A stretch of DNA of 64,000 nt from Ramlibacter sp. Leaf400 (GTDB taxonomy: Bacteria; Pseudomonadota; Gammaproteobacteria; Burkholderiales; Burkholderiaceae_C): assembly GCF_001424545.1 (NCBI RefSeq), contig NZ_LMQL01000001.1, positions 187,198 through 251,197 on the forward strand. The letters run 5' to 3'. The position numbers and the translations under genes were made by a program. The first letter of the stretch is position 1. The number at the start of each line of letters is the position of its first letter. This document shows positions 15,915 through 26,121 of this stretch, piece after piece. The notes beneath the pieces are model-generated. The model worked only from the letters and a program-made list of their open reading frames with translations, made no database searches and was not told the DNA's origin.

Positions 15915-17069
15915 TCAGGCCTTGCCGGCGCCGCGCGAGCCGGGGCGCTTGGCCAGTTCCGCCACGCGCTCGCGGTTGGGCCGGAAGCCCAGCCCCGGCA
16001 CGCCGGGCAGCGCCAGCATGCCGCCGGTGGGCTCGGGCAGGTCGTCGAACACCAGCTTGCAGCATTCGACCGCGACCGAGTGGTATTCCACCAGGCTGCC
16101 GTTCGCGAGGCCGGCATGCAGGTGCATGTTGTGGTGCGGCCAGGCGCCGCCGTTGGCGAAGCTGGTGTTGAAGGCCGCGGCCAGGCCGGCGATCTTCTGG
16201 CACTGCGTGAAGCCGCCGGTGATGCACGCATTGGGCTGCACCACGTCGACCGCCTGCGCCGCCAGCATGTCGCGGAAGCGGCTGGCCAGGCCCTCGTTCT
16301 GGCCGGCGGCCAGCGGGATGCGGGTCTTGGCGCGCAGCTTGACCAGGTTGGGGATGTCGTTCTGCGCCACCGGCTCCTCGAAGAAGGTGATGCCGAACGC
16401 CTCGATGCGCTGGGCCAGGGCCTGCGCATGGAAGTAGTCCAGGCTGCAGTTGGCGTCGATGTAGAGCTGCACGTCGGGGCCGACCGCCTCGCGCACGGCG
16501 CGGATGCGCTCCACGTCCTCGCGGATCACGTCGGCCAGCGGGCGCGGCTCGTCGCGCCGCTGCAGGCCGTGGTGGCCCACGGTCATCTTCAGGCGCGTGA
16601 AGCCGCGCTCGACCCAGCTGCGCGCCGCCGCCGCGAGCTCGTCGCGGTCGAAGAAGGCGAAGCCGAAGGTGGCGTACACCGGCACGCTCTCGCGCGCGCC
16701 GCCCAGCAGGCGCCAGCAGGGCTGGCCCAGGATCTGGCCCTTGAGGTCCCACAGCGCCAGGTCGATCGCGGCGATCGCATGGCTGGCGTAGCCGGACTGG
16801 CCGCGCGGGGCGAGCAGCCAGAACAGCCTGTCCCACACCTGCTCGTGGCGCAGCGGGTCCATGCCCACCAGCGCGTGGGACGCGATGTCGTTGACGATGG
16901 ACGCGACCACCTCTTCCTCGGTGATGGCGGTGATGCCCCAGCCGCTGCGGCCGTCGTCGAGGGCGACCTCGACCAGGCACAGGGACAGGAAGGTGGACTT
17001 GGTGCGGGTGCCGCTGCCCACCGTGACGGGCAGGTTGAGCGGCGTCGCGCGGACGGTGGCGATCTTCAT
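15915..17069 (-). CDS. Mandelate racemase/muconate lactonizing enzyme family protein (enolase superfamily)
   Basis: The 384-residue protein has the enolase-superfamily fold: an N-terminal capping domain (about 1-125) and a barrel. Metal ligands are visible as Asp in YIDANCS, Glu in TFFEEPVAQ and Glu in AAGQNEGL, with a His-rich WPHHNMHLHAG near the end. The general-base motif after the second strand reads RLKMTVG, keeping the first Lys of KxK but with Thr in place of the second. That pattern suits dehydratase or racemase chemistry on a hydroxyacid but does not identify it. It is the first catabolic gene of the minus-strand operon, 38 bp upstream of the Bug receptor. Confidence 0.88.
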   Translation of the reverse strand: MKIATVRATPLNLPVTVGSGTRTKSTFLSLCLVEVALDDGRSGWGITAITEEEVVASIVNDIASHALVGMDPLRHEQVWDRLFWLLAPRGQSGYASHAIAAIDLALWDLKGQILGQPCWRLLGGARESVPVYATFGFAFFDRDELAAAARSWVERGFTRLKMTVGHHGLQRRDEPRPLADVIREDVERIRAVREAVGPDVQLYIDANCSLDYFHAQALAQRIEAFGITFFEEPVAQNDIPNLVKLRAKTRIPLAAGQNEGLASRFRDMLAAQAVDVVQPNACITGGFTQCQKIAGLAAAFNTSFANGGAWPHHNMHLHAGLANGSLVEYHSVAVECCKLVFDDLPEPTGGMLALPGVPGLGFRPNRERVAELAKRPGSRGAGKA

Positions 17070-17176
17070 GGCGAGCCAGTGTCCGGACGCATGGCGGCCC
17101 TGGCAAGCGGACAGCGCGAACCCGGCTTTCGCCAGCGGCGAAATCAGGGTTTGCCCGGTTCCGCCGGGGCTGTGGC

Positions 17177-18070
17177 TCAGTTGCCGTCCAGCAGCGCCTG
17201 CACCAGCGTGCGCGCGGCCGCCGGCGCGTCGGTGCCGGTGCGCAGCACGAGGTAGTGCGTGCGTTCGGCCCAGTCCTCCGCCAGCGGCAGGGCCTCCAGC
17301 GCGAGGTGCTGCAGCTGCGGCGCGATCGCGTCGGGCGGCAGCACGGCCACGCCCAGGCCGGCGGCCACCATGCGGCTGGCCGCGTCGAAGCTGCGCATCT
17401 GCAGCCGCACCTTGAGGCTGTGCCCCAGCACCGTGGCCGCGTTGAACAGGCGCGTGCTGACCGCGTTCGGGCCCGACAGCACGATGAAGTTCTGGTCCAC
17501 CAGGTCCGCCAGGCGCAAGGGCCCGGCGCCGGCCAGCGGGTGGCCGCGCGGCACCACCAGGGCCAGCCGGTCGCGAAAGAACGGCAGGAACTCCAGCCCC
17601 GGCGACAGCGTGCGCGTGTCCACCACGCCCACGTCGGTGCGGCCCTCCAGCAGCGCGCTGGAGATCTCGGGGCTGATGCGCTCTTCCACGTCGACGCGGA
17701 TGCCCGGGTGGCTGCGGGTGAAGGCCTGCAGGCGCGCGGGCAGCACCTCCAGCAGCGCCGAGGCGTTGGCCAGCATGCGCACGTGGCCCACCAGGCCCAG
17801 GCTCAGGTCGCGCAGGTCGTTGGCGAGCTGGTCGGCATCGACCAGCAGCTCGCGGCCGCGTTGCACCAGCAGCCGGCCGGCGGAGGTGAGTTCGACGCCG
17901 CGCGGCGAGCGCTCGAAGATGCGGATGCCCAGCGCCGCCTCCAGCGAGGAGATGCGCGCGCTGGCGGCCGCCACCGCCAGCTGCAGGCGGTCGCTGCCGG
18001 CGCTGATCGATCCCGACTCGGCCACCGCGATCACCACGCGCAGCGTCAGGAGGTCCAGTCGCTCGATCAT
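17177..18070 (-). CDS. LysR family transcriptional regulator
   Basis: The 297-residue protein has the LysR helix-turn-helix at residues 1-60, with LDLLTLRVVIAVAESGSISAGS and a recognition helix followed by ISSLEAALGIRIFERSPRGVEL, and a substrate-binding domain typical of the family (VRMLANASALLEVLP, DVGVVDTRTLSPG). It is 107 bp upstream of the enolase-superfamily gene and in the same direction, so it may be cotranscribed with or regulate the AMDase operon. ATG 18070 lacks a Shine-Dalgarno; GATAAT lies 7 nt upstream. The effector is unknown. Confidence 0.9.
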   Translation of the reverse strand: MIERLDLLTLRVVIAVAESGSISAGSDRLQLAVAAASARISSLEAALGIRIFERSPRGVELTSAGRLLVQRGRELLVDADQLANDLRDLSLGLVGHVRMLANASALLEVLPARLQAFTRSHPGIRVDVEERISPEISSALLEGRTDVGVVDTRTLSPGLEFLPFFRDRLALVVPRGHPLAGAGPLRLADLVDQNFIVLSGPNAVSTRLFNAATVLGHSLKVRLQMRSFDAASRMVAAGLGVAVLPPDAIAPQLQHLALEALPLAEDWAERTHYLVLRTGTDAPAAARTLVQALLDGN

Positions 18071-18517
18071 GGGCGGGATTATCCGGGCCCCGCCGCGCCA
18101 GCCAGGATCACGCGGGCACGCGTGTCACCGCACCAGCAGCAGCCCCACGACGATCCAGAACGCAACGCAGGCGATGACGGCCAGCCAGAAAGCCGGGCTC
18201 GCCATCAGGCCGGCCCGCGAGGGCTGCACGCACGATTTCAGCTGGGCGGAGATTTGCCGATAGGCCACTTGTCGTCATCCTGCAAGGCGGTCCTGCGCTG
18301 AGTCTCCAGGCCTGACCAAGCCCGCATGATGGCCATGCAGCCCTGCATCCCTTGTAGGCCCTTCCAACGCGATGCACTAGGAAAAGCGCTCCGCCGCGCG
18401 ACGGACGAACGCCATCGGCCTGGCGGGTCATCCAGCGCGCCACGGCACGCGTAGGACGAAGTCGAGACGACGCTGAGCAGGGGCCAGGGCCTGCGCTGCG
18501 GCCCCTACACTGATCCG
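18071..18517. other. Intergenic region upstream of LysR and the histidine kinase
   Basis: Apart from the 47-codon membrane-protein candidate at 18125-18268, this stretch holds no gene I can support. The GATAAT hexamer for the LysR gene lies at 18078-18083 (minus strand). A TACACT hexamer at 18506-18511 precedes the histidine-kinase start by 6 nt. Open frames on the minus strand between 18108 and 18847 show biased, shadow-like composition. Confidence 0.4.
18125..18268 (-). CDS. Candidate 47-residue single-span membrane protein
   Basis: This short open frame starts at GTG 18268 with AGGA about 11 bp upstream and ends in a hydrophobic helix, SPAFWLAVIACVAFWIVVGL, followed by LLVR. An internal ATG would give 26 residues containing only the helix. 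It is not recognised as a known family. The strong hydrophobic block followed by a positive residue is unlike the usual GC-rich shadow, so a real small membrane protein is possible. It lies in an otherwise empty interval. Confidence 0.35.
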   Translation of the reverse strand: MAYRQISAQLKSCVQPSRAGLMASPAFWLAVIACVAFWIVVGLLLVR

Positions 18518-20563
<2,046 letters not shown>

Positions 20564-20580
20564 TCTCGCCGCACAAATGA

Positions 20581-20606
20581 AAATGCCCACCTCGCGGTGG
20601 GCATTT
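20581..20606. terminator. Bidirectional intrinsic terminator between convergent genes
   Basis: A perfect 11 bp stem, AAATGCCCACC (20581-20591) and GGTGGGCATTT (20596-20606), encloses the loop TCGC. Its A-rich and T-rich flanks would allow termination from both sides, for the histidine kinase on plus and the outer-membrane protein on minus. Confidence 0.85.
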
Positions 20607-20624
20607 CGTTGCGCTGACTTCGCC

Positions 20625-21224
20625 TTAGAAGCGGTAGCCGACCCCGAGCGTGAGGCCGTCGGTCTTCACGCCATCCTTCTTGATGTAGCGCATGTAGTCC
20701 AGGCCGACGTAGGCGTTCGGCGTGAACCGGTAGCTCGCGCCGAAGCCGACGGAAGCGCCGCTCTCGCTGTCGTCTTCGCTCACCGACACGGTGCCCAGGC
20801 CGGGGACGGTGGCACGGGCGGTGCCCTCGAACTTGGCGCGGGTGTAGCCCACGCGGCCGAAGACCTCGAAGGCGTCGGTGACGTTGAACTTGGGCTTCAC
20901 GTACAGGCCGATCGCGTTCTTCAGCTTGATCTCGGCGGTGGCGGGCACCGGGCCGACGGCCGTGGCCACGGTTTCGGTGGCTTCGTCGTCGCGCACGCCG
21001 AAGGCCAGCATGCCTTCGACGGCGATGTTGGGGTGCAGGTTGTAGCCGGCGATGCCGCGAAGCGCGCCCGGCTTCGCATCGGAGCCGCCCTGGTCGTCGC
21101 TGATCTTCAGCTGGGTGTAGCCCAGTTCCACGTAGCCGCCGGAAAGGGCGGAGCGGGCTTGCTGTGCGTGGGCGGTGCCGAGCAGCAGCAGCGCGGAGGC
21201 CGCGGCGATGGCGATCATCTTCAT
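20625..21224 (-). CDS. Outer membrane beta-barrel protein (OmpA/OmpX-type barrel)
   Basis: The 199-residue precursor has a Sec signal peptide (MKMIAIAAASALLLLGTAHA, cleavage before QQAR) and a mature part of alternating amphipathic strands such as GGYVELGYTQLKIS, FEVFGRVGYTRAKFEG and GASVGFGASYRFTPNAYVGL. It ends in VGYRF, the terminal phenylalanine recognised by the BAM complex. It is probably an eight-strand barrel in the outer membrane. AAGGGAA precedes the ATG. It stands alone between the terminator and the copper-oxidase-like gene. The physiological role is unknown. Confidence 0.88.
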   Translation of the reverse strand: MKMIAIAAASALLLLGTAHAQQARSALSGGYVELGYTQLKISDDQGGSDAKPGALRGIAGYNLHPNIAVEGMLAFGVRDDEATETVATAVGPVPATAEIKLKNAIGLYVKPKFNVTDAFEVFGRVGYTRAKFEGTARATVPGLGTVSVSEDDSESGASVGFGASYRFTPNAYVGLDYMRYIKKDGVKTDGLTLGVGYRF

Positions 21225-21338
21225 GGGAATTCCCTTGTTTCGTTCTTGGTTGTGGCCCCGATGGGCGGGGGCGAGTCTACGGGCCGCGATGCCGTGTCCG
21301 CCCGGCGGTGTGGCTTGCGTGCGACGCGCGTCGCCGCG

Positions 21339-22871
21339 CTAGCCGGCGGAGTCCGCGGTGGCGCCGAGCTGCACGACGCTGCCCACCGACGGCACGCCGT
21401 TGGCATCGACCAGGAACAGCATGTAGAAGCCCGGCGGCGCCAGGTTGGCACTGCTCGGCAGCGTGATGGCCAGCGTGCCCGCGCCGGCACCGAAGGGCAG
21501 CACGTTGATGCGCTGGTCCATGTTGAAGGCGTGCGTGACGGCCGACAGCCGGATCAGCGTGACCTTGGCGATGGTGGCGGCCTGCGCGCTCTGCACCGTG
21601 ACCTGCTGGCCGTACGCCACCTGCGCCGGCACGCCGCCCAGGGCGGGGCGGGGGCCCTTGAACAGGTAGGGCGGGGAGAAGAACTCGGCGTCGGGGAAGA
21701 CGTCGCTGGCGCTGCGCTCGCCGCCCATCACGGCCACCCGCCCGTCCGCCAGCAGCATCGCCGCGGAGTGGTACAGGCGCGGCACCGAGCCGCTGGCCAG
21801 CGTGGTCCAGGTTTCGGTGGCGGGGTCCCACAGCTCGGCGGACAGCACCGGGGCGTCCGGGTTGTTGTGGCCCGGTCCCGAGGTTCCGCCCGTCACCAGC
21901 ACCGTGCCGTCGGGCAGCAGCGTGCTGGTGTGGTGGCGCCGCGCGGCCGACATCGGGGGCACGGTGCGCCAGCCCGGGTCGGCCTCGTTCAGGTCGATGA
22001 CCTCGGCCGACGCGAGCGGCGGGTCGCCTCCGCCGACCAGCAGGATCTTGCCGGGTGCATACATGGCCGCCGTGCCGTAGTCGCGAAAGCCGTGGTTGCG
22101 GTTCGCCACGAACGACCAGCTGCCGGTGCCGCGGGTGTCGAGCGTTCGGGTCGTCGTGCTGGGACCGACGTCCACCACGCGGCCGTCGGGCGCCACGAAC
22201 ATCATCGGGTACATCGGCTGGCTCAGCTGCGCGCTCGTGAGGTTGCGCCAGCTGTTGGTGGCCGGCTGGTAGACCTGCGGGAGCGTGTTCATGCTCATCG
22301 AGGTGTCCATCGACCCCGACACGACGAGGGCGTCGCCGTTGGGAAGCGTGGTCACCGTCGGGTACCAGCGGCCCGCGTTCATGTCGGGCGCGGGAGTCCA
22401 GCTGTTGCTGCGCGGGTCGTAGACCGAGGCGCGGGCCAGGCCGACGAAGTCGGCGATGTGGCCGCCGGCGAAAAGCACGCGGCCGTCGGGCAGCAAGCCG
22501 TGGCCGGCGCAGAACAGGTCGTAGCCGGGGCTGGGCAGTGCCGCGAAGGACTGGGCCACCGGGTCCCACAGGGCCTGGTTGTGGACGCGGCCCACCAGCA
22601 TGACCCGGCCGTTGGGCAGGTACACGTTGTGGACCGGGGAGATCGGCAGGTTCTGCGCCCGGGTCCATTGGCCGGTGGCGGCGCCGGCCTGCGGGAACAC
22701 ATCGCCGCCCCCGCCGCCGGGCACCGGAACGCTGGTGGAACCCGGCCCCGCCGCGTTGCCCGTCAGGGGCGGGGGCGCGCTCTCGCCACCCTCACCGCCA
22801 CCTCCGCCGCCACAACGGGTCAAGAGCAAGGTAGCAGCGACGACCAGCGCCGCCCTGACCGTCACCCTCAT
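21339..22871 (-). CDS. Galactose oxidase-like copper radical oxidase lipoprotein (kelch + DUF1929)
   Basis: The 510-residue protein keeps the galactose/glyoxal-oxidase active site: Cys121 (FCAGHGLLPDG) and Tyr170 (MNAGRWYPT) would form the thioether radical cofactor, and Tyr367 and His368 (PRLYHSAAMLLADGRV) plus His447 (THAFNMDQR) would bind copper. Kelch repeats with GG motifs fill the middle and a DUF1929 immunoglobulin-like domain ends the protein. Such enzymes oxidise primary alcohols or aldehydes to give hydrogen peroxide. The N-terminus is a lipoprotein signal (LLLTRC) followed by poly-Gly. ATG 22871 is preceded by GGAGG. Substrate and copper loading are inferred. It is monocistronic. 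Confidence 0.9.
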   Translation of the reverse strand: MRVTVRAALVVAATLLLTRCGGGGGGEGGESAPPPLTGNAAGPGSTSVPVPGGGGGDVFPQAGAATGQWTRAQNLPISPVHNVYLPNGRVMLVGRVHNQALWDPVAQSFAALPSPGYDLFCAGHGLLPDGRVLFAGGHIADFVGLARASVYDPRSNSWTPAPDMNAGRWYPTVTTLPNGDALVVSGSMDTSMSMNTLPQVYQPATNSWRNLTSAQLSQPMYPMMFVAPDGRVVDVGPSTTTRTLDTRGTGSWSFVANRNHGFRDYGTAAMYAPGKILLVGGGDPPLASAEVIDLNEADPGWRTVPPMSAARRHHTSTLLPDGTVLVTGGTSGPGHNNPDAPVLSAELWDPATETWTTLASGSVPRLYHSAAMLLADGRVAVMGGERSASDVFPDAEFFSPPYLFKGPRPALGGVPAQVAYGQQVTVQSAQAATIAKVTLIRLSAVTHAFNMDQRINVLPFGAGAGTLAITLPSSANLAPPGFYMLFLVDANGVPSVGSVVQLGATADSAG

Positions 22872-23019
22872 GGTTCCTCCGTTCAGACCTGACGGACCAT
22901 AGGAGCAATCGTGGCGGATGCAGTAGCCCCTCCGGACTATGGAAATGCGCGCGCTGCAGGTGCTTCATCGCAGGATCGATTTCCTTCCGGGAAAGCCGCA
23001 TCTGCGACTGGCGCCCGCC

Positions 23020-24159
23020 TCAGCGCACCGCTTCCCACCACCGGGTGGACTTGAACTCCCGGTCCGCGTCCACCCATTCGCCCAGGCGCGGCGTCACCAG
23101 CTCGACGCCGGTGCGGCCGGCTTCGGCCAGGGTGCGGCGGATCGGTTCGTCCCAGTCGTGGTACGCGAGGTTGAAGGTCGACCAGTGGACCGGGAACATG
23201 CGCTTGCCGCGCACGTCGCGGTGCACCTGCACGGCCTGCTCGGGCGGCATGTGGATGTCGAACCAGGAGGCGCCGGGCCCGTAGGCCCCGATCTTGACGA
23301 AGGCGATGTCGAACGGGCCCAGGCGCGCGCCGATGTCCTGGAACAGCCTGGAATAGCCGGTGTCGCCGCTGTAGAAGAAGCGGTGGTCCGGCCCGACCAC
23401 CGACCAGCTGGACCACAGCGTGCTGCTGCGGTCGCGCAGGCCGCGGCCCGAGTAGTGGCGCGTGGGCGTGCACACGATGCGCACGCTGCCCAGCGTGCGC
23501 TCCTGCCACCACTCGAGTTCCTCGATCTGGGCGGCGGGCACGCCCCAGCGCTCGAGATGGGCGCCGATGCCCAGGGGCACGAAGAACTTCGAGCCGCGTC
23601 GCGCCAGGTGGCGCACGGTGTCCATGTCCAGGTGGTCGTAATGGTCGTGCGAGATGAGCACGGCGTCGATGCGGGGCAGGTCCGCCAGCGCGACGGGTGG
23701 CGCATGGAAGCGTCCGGGGCCGACGGGCAGCGGCGACACGCGTTCGGAGAACACCGGATCCAGCAGGAAGCGCAGCCCGTCCAGCTCCACGTAGGTGCTG
23801 GCGTGGCCGATCCAGAAGGCCCGCAGGCCGCTGGACGGCGGCGCCGCCGCCAGCGACGCCTTGTCGACGGCCAGCACGGGAGGCGGCGCCGGCGGCACGC
23901 GCACTTCGTCGCCGGAGAACTGCTTGACGATGTAGTTGCCCAGCGCCGCGGGGCTGCTCGGCGCCTCCGGTTCCAAGTTGACGAAGCGCCCGTCGCGGTA
24001 CTGGGGATTGGCCAGCGCGCGCTCCAGCCGCGCACCGGCCATGGGCGCGCCGAACTGCGGTTGCGACAACACCACCCACCCCGCCGCGACCACGACGGCG
24101 ACGATCACGGCCAGCATGACGGTCGCGCGCACCAGCCAGCGTGCAAGTCTGGATCCCAT
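23020..24159 (-). CDS. MBL-fold metallo-hydrolase with N-terminal membrane anchor (NAPE-PLD/UlaG-like)
   Basis: The 379-residue protein begins with a single membrane helix (LVRATVMLAVIVAVVVAAGWVVL) and then a metallo-beta-lactamase fold of the long-chain type related to NAPE-PLD: WIGHASTYVELDGLRFLLDP, the metal motif SHDHYDHLDMDT, FYSGDTGYSRLF and FPVHWSTFNLAYHDWDEP. The latter set is typical of phospholipase-D-like or RomA-like members. The active domain probably faces the periplasm. GGAGGT precedes ATG 24159. It is 14 bp downstream of the IclR gene and may be cotranscribed with it. The substrate is unknown. Confidence 0.88.
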   Translation of the reverse strand: MGSRLARWLVRATVMLAVIVAVVVAAGWVVLSQPQFGAPMAGARLERALANPQYRDGRFVNLEPEAPSSPAALGNYIVKQFSGDEVRVPPAPPPVLAVDKASLAAAPPSSGLRAFWIGHASTYVELDGLRFLLDPVFSERVSPLPVGPGRFHAPPVALADLPRIDAVLISHDHYDHLDMDTVRHLARRGSKFFVPLGIGAHLERWGVPAAQIEELEWWQERTLGSVRIVCTPTRHYSGRGLRDRSSTLWSSWSVVGPDHRFFYSGDTGYSRLFQDIGARLGPFDIAFVKIGAYGPGASWFDIHMPPEQAVQVHRDVRGKRMFPVHWSTFNLAYHDWDEPIRRTLAEAGRTGVELVTPRLGEWVDADREFKSTRWWEAVR

Positions 24160-24173
24160 TTCGACCTCCGGTG

Positions 24174-24929
24174 TCAGGGGTGCCAGCGGGAGACGGCGGC
24201 CGGCGTCGCCGACGACCGGCTTCCGGCCAGCGCATAGGACAACTGGTTGGCCGCGCGGATCACGCTCTTGGCGTGCTTCTCCAGTTTGGCCTTGGTCAGG
24301 CGCGAGCTCGGCCCCGAGATGCACATGGACCCGAGCAGCCGCCAGTTCAAACCGAAGACAGGCGCCGCCACGCTGGACACCTCGGCTTCCCGCTCGCCCA
24401 TGGAGATCTGGTAGCCGCGCTCGCGGATGGCCTCATAGGGCTCGCCCCTGGCGCCGCTGAAGGCGAGGATGACGCGGCCGGGCGCGCCCTTGTTCAGGGG
24501 AAGCCGCTCGCCGATGCGCACGTTGTGCCGCACGGACTGCGGGCCCTCGACGCGCGCGACGCACGAGCGGATGTCGCCCTCTCGCACGTAGAAGGACGCG
24601 CTCTCGCCCGTTTCCTTCACCAGCTGGTGCAGCGCGGGCTCCACGACGTTGTTGACGTCGAAGCCCGCCTGGTAGCGCGCCCCCAGCCAGCCCGCGGCCG
24701 GTCCCAGGCGCCACTGCCCGTCCTCGGTCTGCACCATGTACTGGCTGAGCGCCAGCGTGCGGGCCAGCCGCAGGGCCGTGGTCTTGTGCATGCCCGCGCG
24801 GCGACTGAGCTCCGCCAGCGAGAGCGCGGATTCACCGACGGCGAATGCCTCCATCAGCGAGAGTGCGCGCGTCACGGCGACCACGCCGCCGGCCGGCTCG
24901 CCGGGCTCCTCGATCGATGTGTTGCGCAT
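24174..24929 (-). CDS. IclR family transcriptional regulator
   Basis: The 251-residue protein has an N-terminal winged helix (GGVVAVTRALSLMEAFAVGE then LSLAELSRRAGMHKTTALRLARTL) and an IclR effector domain (about 85-240) with GAPGRVILAFSGARGE and SVAAPVFGLNWRLLGSMCISGPSSRLT. It acts in the cytoplasm and typically controls the divergent operon, here Bug-RraA-dehydrogenase. The intergenic region carries two inverted repeats that share the direct repeat ATGGTGCGC. ATG 24929 is chosen because longer readings run through the divergent promoter. The effector is probably the substrate or a product of that operon. Confidence 0.92.
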   Translation of the reverse strand: MRNTSIEEPGEPAGGVVAVTRALSLMEAFAVGESALSLAELSRRAGMHKTTALRLARTLALSQYMVQTEDGQWRLGPAAGWLGARYQAGFDVNNVVEPALHQLVKETGESASFYVREGDIRSCVARVEGPQSVRHNVRIGERLPLNKGAPGRVILAFSGARGEPYEAIRERGYQISMGEREAEVSSVAAPVFGLNWRLLGSMCISGPSSRLTKAKLEKHAKSVIRAANQLSYALAGSRSSATPAAVSRWHP

Positions 24930-24964
24930 GCTGCACCGTGGTCCGCTGTGTGAAACGGCATTGT

Positions 24965-25017
24965 ATGGTGCGCAACGCGCACCTACAGTTCGTCCATCGG
25001 GCGCGAATGGTGCGCCC
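24965..25017. promoter_or_regulatory. Paired inverted repeats, candidate IclR operators
   Basis: Two palindromic elements lie between the divergent genes: GGTGCGC-AAC-GCGCACC (24967-24983) and GGGCGC-N7-GCGCCC (24999-25017). Both overlap a 9 bp direct repeat ATGGTGCGC (24965-24973 and 25007-25015), whose copies are 42 bp apart, about four helical turns. This arrangement suits cooperative binding of a dimeric or tetrameric IclR protein. Confidence 0.55.
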
Positions 25018-25038
25018 TCCAGAAGGAGACAAACCCCC

Positions 25039-26004
25039 ATGCAGCTTTCCCGCCGCACCCTCTTCGTATTTGCCGCCGGCGCCGCGCTGGCCGGCAGCCT
25101 GCAGGCCCAGGCGTGGCCCAACAAGCCCGTCCGCCTGGTCGTCCCGTTCCCGGCCGGGGGGGGCACCGACCTCATCACCCGCGAGGTGGCCAACAAGCTG
25201 ACCACCACCGGCTACCGCTTCGTGGTGGACAACAAGCCCGGCTCCGGCGGCAACCTGGGCGTGGACGCCGCGGCCAAGTCGCCGGCCGACGGCTACACGC
25301 TCGTGATGGGCCAGACCAGCAACCTGGCGATCAACCCGACGCTCTACTCCAAGCTCCCGTACGACCCCCTCAAGGACCTGACGCCGATCAGCCTGGTGGC
25401 CAGCGCGCCGCTGGTGATCGTGGTCGGCGCCGATTCGCCCTACAAGACCCTGGCCGACGTCGTCAACGCCGCCAAGGCCAAGCCCGGCAGCATCAACTAC
25501 GCGACCTCGGGCAACGGAACCGTCGCGCACCTGGCCGCCGAGTCGTTCCAGAAGACCGCCAACGTCAAGCTGACGCATGTCCCGTACAAGGGTGCCGCGC
25601 AGGGGGCCACCGACGTCATCAGCGGCCAGGTGCACCTGTACGTGTCTTCCATTCCCACGCTGCTGGGCCACATCAAGAGCGGCAAGATGCGCCCCATCGC
25701 CGTGACGTCGGCCAAGCGCGCGGACGACCTGCCGCAGGTGGCCACGATCGCCGAGACGTACAAGGGCTTCGAGGCCGTCACCTGGTTCGGCATCCTCGGC
25801 CCGGCGAACCTGCCCCAGGACGTGGTCGCCAAGCTCAACGCCGACATCAACAAGGTGCTCAAGGACGCGGAAGTCCAGAAGAAGTTGAGCGACCAGGGCG
25901 CCGACGTCGCCGGCAGCACGCCGGAAGAGTTCGCCAGGCTGATCCGCGACGACATCGCCCGCTGGGGAAAGATCGTCAAGGAATCGGGCGCGAAGGTCGA
26001 CTGA
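25039..26004 (+). CDS. Bug family tripartite tricarboxylate transporter substrate-binding protein
   Basis: The 321-residue periplasmic receptor has a signal peptide (LSRRTLFVFAAGAALAGSLQAQA) and the Bug features WPNKPVRLVVPFPAGGGTDLI, VVDNKPGSGGNLGVDAAAKS, ATSGNGTVAHLAAESF and VPYKGAAQGATDVISGQV. It presumably binds a carboxylate for the pathway encoded just downstream. GGAGACA at 25025-25031 is its ribosome site. It is the first gene of the IclR-controlled operon, 117 bp before the RraA gene. Matching TctAB permease genes must lie elsewhere. Confidence 0.93.
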   Translation: MQLSRRTLFVFAAGAALAGSLQAQAWPNKPVRLVVPFPAGGGTDLITREVANKLTTTGYRFVVDNKPGSGGNLGVDAAAKSPADGYTLVMGQTSNLAINPTLYSKLPYDPLKDLTPISLVASAPLVIVVGADSPYKTLADVVNAAKAKPGSINYATSGNGTVAHLAAESFQKTANVKLTHVPYKGAAQGATDVISGQVHLYVSSIPTLLGHIKSGKMRPIAVTSAKRADDLPQVATIAETYKGFEAVTWFGILGPANLPQDVVAKLNADINKVLKDAEVQKKLSDQGADVAGSTPEEFARLIRDDIARWGKIVKESGAKVD

Positions 26005-26121
26005 CCGGCCCCGGCCTTCCCCGCGCCTGAACGGCGCAATCCTGCTGCAAACCGCCTCTCCCGGCCGCGCTTAGGCGCCGGCCCGGGCCCCTCTTTGCCT
26101 TCGCTTTCCTGCAATCCCCCC

